Assembly: GCF_027595985.1 (NCBI RefSeq)
Contig: NC_073304.1
Location: 47,099,137 to 47,163,136 of the forward strand
Direction: 5' to 3'
Length of the DNA: 64,000 bases
Source: Sorex araneus
Lineage: Eukaryota; Chordata; Mammalia; Eulipotyphla; Soricidae
The notes beneath the pieces are model-generated. The model had not been told where the DNA came from. It saw nothing but the letters and a program-made list of their open reading frames with translations, and searched no databases. This document shows, piece after piece, positions 28,201 to 37,700 of the stretch; the first letter of the stretch is position 1; each line of letters begins with the position of its first letter. Both the position numbers and the translations under genes were made by a program.

Positions 28201-31200
28201 TGGAAACTTAAATGATAATTTTTTTAATGTTTAAAGACATGAAATTTTATTTCTTTGTTTTACATGTGAAAATTCTATTTCCATATTATTTCTATTTAGG
28301 CCTCTGTGTAGAAAAAAGAGCATTCTACAGACTTATATCTGGGCTACATGCAAGTATTAATGTACATTTGAGTGCACGATATCTGCTTCAAGGTATGTGA
28401 CATTCAGTTTTATTCAATTTTACCATATTATTCCCCAATGATATTATTAAAATAGCTTCTGTATGTACCTAAATGGAGAAAGATTGACTTGTTTGAATAT
28501 TCAGTCATAAAAATCTGTTATTAAGTGATATTAGGAATATAGTAACTGTCGATGATATAAGGCATGGTTCAGTGTGTTCTGAGCTTGATTCTCCTTTAAG
28601 AAGCTGTTCATCATTTAACATATTACTCTGGAAATGTTCTTTTTGAGAATTAAAACAGCTTCTAGGAGCACAGTTGTCATTCAATTAGATATTACTGTAT
28701 AAGAACATTTTTATTGGTGTGCCAGCATCAGGTCTGGGGCTTAATGGGTCAAGCATTGACTGCTGCTCATTATGCTCCAGGAATGTTGACAAATGTGACT
28801 AAAGATGGTTTTCATCTTTAACTTATTTCTTACCTCTTAGAAGCAAAATCACAGTAACTTTAATTTTGTGGGAAATGTAGACTGGTGGAGGGATGGGTTT
28901 TGGAACATTGTATGACTGCAACCCAACAATGAACAGCTTCATAACTGGACCTCATGGTGATTTGTGTAAACACAAAAAAGGGGCAGCGGCGTTTTATCTC
29001 TCTCCCGCTGCATGCCGCCTGCATTTGTAGTCTCACACCGCTTCCCTCACCCCGGGGAGGTGGATGGCGATGGGCAGGCGAAGGAAGGAACGAGGGCCAG
29101 GCTGGTTGGTCTCAGTTGCAGTTTATTCCATTCCCATCTCCATTCTCCTCTGATTCTCCTCCTGCTTCTTCCTCCCCCATGCTACTTCATTCTTCTCACT
29201 CTGGATCTGGATCTGGATCTGGAACCCCCCAGCCCACACTTACAGCATAGTTAAATCCCCAAGCATGAGAGGTTGGGGCTTACACCTAAGTGTGGTCATA
29301 ATTCTTTCCCTCAGGGGATGCTGCTTCTAGGACAGATTCTCATACAGCAAGATGACCTGCCTAAGGGCGAAATACCATCTAGGGGTGCGTTTCTCCTTTC
29401 CTTAGTCCAACAAGCATACATTCATGATATTAATCATTTTGTATGGACACAGTAAGAGATACATTAAACTTACAGAATTACTCTCCTGGGGTCATCTCAA
29501 TCTCAGACTACAGTGCTCAGGCTAGATTAGTCTTTCCTATCCCTAGCAGGGTCCTAGTCTCATCGTTATCTTTGGATCATAACAGCATTACAGTTAAGAA
29601 TCCTGGCACTTTGGCCTGGCCCATATCGATGCCAGGGTTGCTCACAGCTTGCCCTGGGTCTTTTCAGTCCCTCATCGGGACCCTGCTTTTGGGGTGCTAG
29701 GAACTAAGGGCAACTGAGGCTTAAGTTGAGAGCAGATGCCCAGGAGTGAACAGTATTCAAAGTCAATTAAATCCCAAGTTGTAAAGCATAATACTGACTG
29801 TCTTCCTTTGTTCATACAAAAAGGACATTGCTTTAAACTAAATCATTAAAAAAACATAAGGAGAGGAGAAAGGTAATATTTCACTTACACATATAAAATC
29901 ATAGATTTCTGAGGAATTTGACCTTACAAGTTAACAGAGTCTGATTAGGGAGAAAAGGTGATAGACTGGTTGGGGAAGAAAGCATAGAGAGGAGTTTACA
30001 GATAAACGCGGTGGAATGGAAGTGTCTCAGGAGCATTGTGATAAACCTAAGCTTCCTATGCCAAGGAGGACAGGACATACCAATGTTGTCTTAAAATGTT
30101 TAGAGCTACATTCCAATAAACACAGAGGAATGGAGGTGCTTCAGGAGCACTGTGAGGGGTATTACCAGATAAACCTAAACTCTTTGTGGCAAGGGAGAAA
30201 GGACAAACCAATGATATCCTACAGTGATTACAATAAAAAAGTACTTCAACTTAATAATTCTAGAGAGACTTTTTGGGCGAAGGTTGGTCTCTCAAGCAAT
30301 GCTTGGGGTTCTGGGAGTCTCTTTCTTCAATTCTTGGTATTTGGTTGAACTTGATACTTGGTAGAGGGGGTACTGATGATGGTTCAGTGTTTGAGCCCTG
30401 AGATGCTGCGGATCAAACTCAGCTCCTCACCAATGCAGGCCATGCAGTCCATCCCTTTGAACTATTTGCCAACCTCGCAGATAGTTATTTTTAAAAATGC
30501 TGTATCTGTGGTGCTGGAGAGATAGCACAGTGGGCACGTGGTTGCCTTGCACGTGGTTGATCCAGGTTCAATTTGTGGCACTTCGTGTGTTCCCTTGAGC
30601 CCTGCCGTGAGTGATCCCTTAGCGCTGACCCAGAAGTAAACTCTGAGCACCATCGGATATGGCCCCTGAACCAAAAATATAATGAAGAGATAAACTTGTA
30701 TATTTTGGTTTTGTGCATATATTAATATTGAGATAGTCAATCTTTAAATTAAACTTGATCTCAATAAAGCTTTAACTTTATTACCTTTTTTAAGAATGGG
30801 TTCTTGGGGGCTGGAGGATTAGTACAGTAGGTAGAGCATTTATCCTGCATGCTACTGACTTGGGTTCAATTCCCAGCACTCCATATGGTCCTGCTAGCAG
30901 TGATTCCTGAGTGCAGAGCCAAAAGTAAGCTCCAAGCACAGCCAACTATGGCCCCCAAACAAACAATTAACCAAAAAAAGAATGTGTTTTAGAAATAAAA
31001 AATTGATATAGAACTTTTTTGGCCTGAGAGAGATCACAGCAGGCTAAGCATGTGATTTTCATGTAGGATACCCAAATTCTATCCCCAGCATTCATGGTCT
31101 CTGAGCATTGCCAGGAGTGAGCTCTGACCACAGAGCTGGGAGTAGCCCCGAGACTGTCAAGAGTGACCCAAAAGCTAAAAGTAAATACACAAAAGGCTAA

Positions 31201-34200
31201 ATTGTGAGAAAGTTTCATGGTAATTTATATATTTTAAAATATAAGTGACATTAATAACTCTAAAAATAATTCCATAAAGGAAAGCTGAAACTTAATCTTA
31301 AAATTAAAATTTTAATATTAAATTCTTCTTTCTTATCAGATACCTGGTTGGAACAAAAATGGGGACACAACATTACAGAATTTCAGCAAAGGTTTGATGG
31401 AATTTTGACCGAAGGAGAAGGTCCAAGAAGACTTAAGAACTTATATTTTCTCTACTTAATAGAATTACGAGCTTTATCTAAGGTGTTACCATTCTTTGAG
31501 CGCCCGGATTTTCAACTCTTCACTGGAAATAAAGTTCAGGATACTGAAAACAAAATATTACTTCTGGAACTACTTCACGAAATCAAGTAATTTAAACATT
31601 AGACCTATAATCTGTAGAAGAGTGATGAGAAGTGGTATCTACATATATATTTTTTCAAGTTAAAAAATTTATTTGGGGAGTAAAGGAAGTAAAAGAGATA
31701 AATACTTTCTCAAGAAAGCAAGGTATCTACAATTTTCAGGGCTGGAGAAAGACTTCAAGGGACCAATGCATTCTTTGCATCCAGGAGTCCTAGTTTTTGT
31801 TTTGTTTTATTTTTGGGTCACACCCAGTGATGCTCAGGGATTACTCCTGGTTCTGCATTCATACTCCTGACAGTGCTCTGGATAGAACCCAGGTCACACA
31901 GGTGCAAGGCAAGCACCTTACCTGCTGCACTCTATAGCCTCCGGCCCAGGCTTGAGAACTGGCACCAGATGGTCTCCACCAAGCATGACCCCGAGCCTGA
32001 TGACCCTGAGCATGACCGTTTAAGAACCCAAGCTCCCCAGCTTCCAAATTCAAAAAGTTTTAGTATTCATTTAGAGAGTTGAGAGATAGTACGAGGGTAA
32101 GGCACTTGCCTTGCATGCAGCTGAACCTGGTTTGATACTGGACAGTTGACAGAACCTCAATACGATCAGGAGTAACAGCACAGCTGGGTGTGGCCGGACT
32201 TCCCTGCAGATATTCATCTAGAGAAAGGGGAATTATTCAAAACATATTAATTTTGCTCTTTCAGAATTAAATTTTGGTTTAGTTTTGACTTGGGCACCAA
32301 AAGGCACATATATTTCATTTTAAAGGTCATTTTTTTTGTTTTTATTTTTGGGCCACTCCTGGTTCTGAACTCAGGAATAGTTCCTGGTCATCCTCAGGAG
32401 GTCTCCTGGGATGCTGGGGATTGAATCCAGGTTGGCTGGGTGCAAAGCAAATCCTTATCTATTGTACTATCATTCTGGCCCCATAAAGGTCATTCTTGGG
32501 GCTGGAGAGATAGCACAGCGGGTAGGGCGTTTGCCTTACACGCGGCCGGCCCGGGTTCAAATCCCAGCATCCCATATGGTCCCCTGAGCACGGCCAGAGG
32601 TAATTCCTTAGTGCAGAGCCAGGAGTAACCCCTGTGCATCGCCAGGTGTGACCCAAAAAGCAAAAAAAAAAAAAAAAAAAAAAAAAATTAGTACTTTATA
32701 CTGCATTGTTTTTATATTATTGAACATACTGGATTTGGAGGAAAACTTCTACTTTTAGCTTTAAGATTTGAGGATAAGAGCTTGTTTGAGGACATCAGAG
32801 TGTTGATTATATTGATTTTCTACTATCTTTATATTATTTATCACTGTCCAACAAAATGTTCTTTTAATATTTAAAAACAAGACTTTTGACATTTAAGATA
32901 CATAAAAATGATTTTTTTCTTTTAAAATGCAGGTCATTTTCTTTGCATTTAAGATATATAAAAATGATTTTTTTCTTTTAAAATGCAGGTCATTTCCTTT
33001 GCATTTTGATGAAAATTCTTTTTTTGCTGGAGACAAAAAAGAAGCAAATAAACTAAAGGTAATTATTTTATTCACTAACTTAGACTTTAGATCTTTTCCT
33101 CAAAACAAAATAAAACAGATATGATGTTCAAAAGCAGATCCAACTTAGTTTTTGTACACTGCTCAGAATAGCAGCTTTTTGGGATTATGTGCATGGGAAA
33201 CCAACAATAACAAGACTATATTACAGAACCTCAAAACGAAACAAAAGCAACTGAAATCTATGTGTCACCCTATAGGTGGTTTTCATGTTGAGGGTTTCAT
33301 ATAATAAATAAAGGTGACAAATAAAAGGGAAGGACTCGAGCACAAGTACTATATCAGTCGGTCTTTCGCTGAGGACAATTCTGAAAATGGTTTTGGTCAA
33401 AGGATGCTTTTTAGGGGAGAGGGTGCCAGGTTTTGTTGTTCATCTATTCACTGGAAATAAAAGGCATTTAGGAGGGGCTAGAACAATAGTACAGTGGGTA
33501 GGGCATTTGTCTTGCACGTGGTTGACCCGGGTTCAATTCCCAGCATCTCATTTGGTTCCCCAAGCACTGCCAGGAGTGATTCCTGAGTGCAGAGCCAGGA
33601 GTAACCCCTGAGCATCGCCAGGTGTGACCCAAAAAGAGATAGGAAAAAAAAAAAAGGCATTTAGGGACCCAGCATGCAGTCACAGCGAGAGCAGAAAACT
33701 GGATACCCTGTGCAACAGGGTTTGATCTTTGTCTTGTTCTCTTAATAGAGGTGGCATTGTGGGCAAAGCCAACTTTGTGGAACTTTGCCTCAGTATACTA
33801 CAAACATCAAATATCAACTGGGTTTCTTAAGCCATAATGTGCAGAGCATGATCTTGTCATGAGGGAGAGACCTCTTGAAGGTATTTCTAGTATTTCTGAG
33901 GACTTAAGTGAAATGACACAAGTTTTCTGTTACAAATATCCAGGTAGATAAAGGCAGATTGCTCTCAGCAGCACTGGACTTCATCTGATTTTAACTGAAT
34001 ATTTGTTAGAATCTTTTTTCTGTTTCTTATTTGCTTCTTCCTAATCAGGAAATAACTTTATTTTATGTATCTTGCAAAATGGAATACTTTTTTTTAACAA
34101 AGCAATTTTATTGATTTGTCATTGTTTTGCCAGTCTATACAATTTGGTGAGTACAGCTTCACTCCTCCATATGAGTATAAGCCTACTGCAACCACCTTCA

Positions 34201-34638
34201 AGTTCCAATGTCACCACACTATCAAAATCACCTCCCTTTGCCCATTCCTCCCACTTCTTTCTCTTGGTAACCACCATGGGTCCACAGTGTCTGAAAGTTA
34301 TTTTCAAATAAAATAATTTTTGCACTCAGTTTTTTGCAGTTAGATAATAGTTATTTTTGACCTGCTATGTACCTCCTACTCAAAGCATTCTTGCTAGAAA
34401 TATATAACCCCAGTGCTTATATAACCTCCCAAACAGTTCAAACAGTTTTCAGGAGTGTGAAGTGAGGGGGAGGATGCTATAATAAGATTTTCCCCCCTAC
34501 TATTTTCAATATTCTTATTTTTAATACACTTGCTGGTTTATTGAAGAGTGCTGTGGTATCCATCCTTTCTGTATTGTGCAGGTTAGCAGATTAGAATTAT
34601 TTTTCGGAATGTTTTTACTTTTATCAAAACCCTGAAAC

Positions 34639-34722
<84 letters not shown>

Positions 34723-37700
34723 AGCCCTGGCCCCTGAAAAACTCAGCTTTAGTGTCCTCTGATGTTTAACAGATAATTTTTCTGAATCCTATTATAAGGA
34801 AAAGGTAAAATATACCTGGTTAATATCATATATACTTTAAAAATAATTTATGGTGTACATCATGGAATTAATGTCATATTTATTTTTATTTATTTTATTT
34901 GAGTCACTGTGACTTACAATACTGGTCATGACAGGGTTTTGTGCATCAACATTCCAGTACCACACTCACCCCAAAGTCCCTCTGCCCCCAAGATCCCACC
35001 ATCGTTAGCTCAACTTTGTAGACAAACTCCCAAGTTCTGTTGCGTTTGGCCATTTTTTATTCCCTTGCTATGTTTCTTCATATCCCACATATGAGAGAGA
35101 TCATTCTGTATCTGTTTCTCTCCTTCTTGTGTCACTTTTATATATTTATTTAAAAATCTCCTCTTGTTTCCTGGTTAGAAATAGTGAACTTGCATGAAAA
35201 AGAACTGATTAACATTCAGTTCAAAGTATAATAGAATCTCATTTGAAGGCTTATGTTTGAGAATAAGCGAGAATTGCTTTCAGCCAGATGGTTTCACCGA
35301 GTACACATCACAGCACCGACCAGGGCATTTGATTCTTCTAGCCACTCCCTGTCATTATCTATTTGTTTGTTTTTGGGCCATACCCTGGTGTGCTCAGAGC
35401 TTACCTGGCTCTGTGCTTAGGGATGGGGTGGGTGGGGACCATCTAGGGTGCTGGGAGTCAAACAGGGTTTGCCTTGTGCCAAGTCAGTACCTTATCCAAT
35501 ATACTCTCTTGTTTATATTTTTATATTATTTTAGGCACTGTGGCTTATATACTGTTAATGGTAGGTTTCTTGCATACATCATTCCAGCACGACATCCTCC
35601 ATCAAAATGTCTTCTTCCCTCCACCACTGCCCCACTGTCATCTGTTCCCTTCCCCTGACTCCCCTCCTTGGTAAGCTTCCTACTGAGGACCAGTTCTCAG
35701 TTTCTGTTGCCTTTGGGTATTTGTTATTCCCCTACTATGTTTCTTTATACCCCATATGTGAGAGAGATTCTGTTTCTGTCCCTCTCCATGTGACTAACTT
35801 CACTCAGCATGATGGGCTCCAGATCCATCCATGTACTGGCAAATTGCATGATTTCATCTTTTCTTACATCTAAGTAGTATTCCACTTTATATATGTATCA
35901 CAGTTTCTTTATCCAGCCATCTAATTTTGGACACTTGGGTTATTTCCAGATTTTTGCTATTCCCAGTAGTGCTGTAAAGAACATAGGAGTACAAATGTCT
36001 TTTCTGAATAGAGTTGTTGGGCATGGGAGGTAGATGCCAAGAAGTGAAATTGCTGGGGCTTCTGGACCCTCAATAGTGTTTTAAGAAGTGTCCATGTTGT
36101 TTTTCAAAATACCCACTAGCAGTGAATGAGGATCCTTTTTCCACCATACAGGCCAGCACTGGTTGTGTTAGTTCCTTGTGATGTGTGCTCCCTATCATTT
36201 TAAATGTTGACCTAAAAACTGTAGATACAAATAAGGATACTTGTAAGTGATTTAGTGTAAGTGATATACAGATTGTGAAATTTCTTATCTGACATAACTT
36301 TGAAATATATCTAGGTTATTGGACATTGTTATTTGCGGAAATTGTATTGGTTTTCTCTTGTTCTGATTTTGTCAGTTTCTAGTTTATAATTTGTAATTAA
36401 AGTTCTTTTTTTTTTTTTAAGTCACCCCCAGTGATGCACAGGGGTTACTCCTAGCTTTGCACTCAGGAATTACTCCTGGCAGTGCTCGGGGGACCATATG
36501 GGATGCTGGGAATCAAACCTGGGTCAACCATTTGCAAGGCAAATGCCCTACCCGCTGTGCTATCGCTCCAGCCTCGTAACTGAAGTTCTTATATATATGT
36601 CATATCAACATTTACTCAAGAGATACCCCTTTAAATTATTTGAATGAACAAATGCAGATACAAATAGTCACTGTCACTGTCATCCTGTTGTTCATCGATT
36701 TGTTTAAGCGGGCACCAGTAACATCTCTCTCATTGTGAGACTTATTGTTACTGGTTTTGGCATATCCAATATGCCACGGGTAGCTTGCCAAGTAAGAGCA
36801 AGCACAATGCTTTAGAACAGAGGCTTCAACTTTTGCATGTATGAGTATTGTAAAGGTCTCTCCCACAGTATTTTTATATTTAGTATCTATTGATTGTCAA
36901 AATGTAATTGCCAAAAAACCACTATGCAGTTAGTAATATTTTAAAGTTGTTTTAAAAAAGTTGTTTTGTTTTAAAAAAAAACTTAGTTTTTAAAGTTGTT
37001 TTGATCATGACTTTTATGTTGTGACTTGTGCAATCTATTCTGCTTTTAGAGAGGGGGGATGGGGGGAGAAAGAAGAGAGAGACAGAGAGAGAGAGAGAGA
37101 AGGTGGAGGAGAGAAAGAGATTGAGATTATATGACTTCCATATTATGGTCAGTTGAGATTCCTCACTAAGTCAGAAGGGATCACTTGGAAGATTAATGAA
37201 TATTTCCATTGCTGTAAAAGAAGAATGTGTTTTTAGTTCCCTTCTCTTTCCTTTAAAGACATGCACTACTTTTGGGCAGGCTTAATGCTTGTTGCCCTAT
37301 TATAAAAAAAAGTAAAATACCCTAGTGTTCATGTATGTATATATTAACATATATATATATACACACTTTTTTAAATGAAAAGGGAATAATAGCAATGTTA
37401 GAATAGTTCTAGAAGGTAGAATATAAAATTTGGGAGGAATATATAGAAAGCTTCCTTTGTACTTGTAATTTTTTTTCTTTAACTTGGAGTGTACACGGAT
37501 GCTAACCATATTCTGTAAATATCTGTATGTTAACAATACAATTATTATAAAATAAAATCTGATTATTTTACTCAGTATCAGGGGAAAAATGGACTTTCTT
37601 TATTTTGATTTTTAGGCTACAGCAGGCATTGCTCAGGGCTTACTTTGGGTCTGTGCTTAGAGGATTACAGAACATATGTGGTGTCAGGGATTGAACCTGG

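Larger units (their letters stand above)
28867..30240 (+). mobile_element. L1 3' end split by a solo LTR
   Basis: Sense L1 3' UTR at 28867-28962 (tggagggatgggttttggaa ... gtgatt) resumes after the LTR as gtgattacaataaaaaa at 30224-30240, the normal L1 tail. Confidence 0.8.

Noticed and set aside
29012-29254. Open frames over the GC-richer stretch at 29 kb
   Set aside because: They lie in the U5 side of the solo LTR and read through a GGATCT run; no retroviral or cellular domain.
32933-32988. Alternative, longer ERO1A exon 13
   Set aside because: Uses the duplicated acceptor but runs into TAA; kept as a finding, not as the coding exon.
34643-34718. (TG)n tract as a regulatory Z-DNA element
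   Set aside because: Common microsatellite; nothing in the sequence links it to a promoter.
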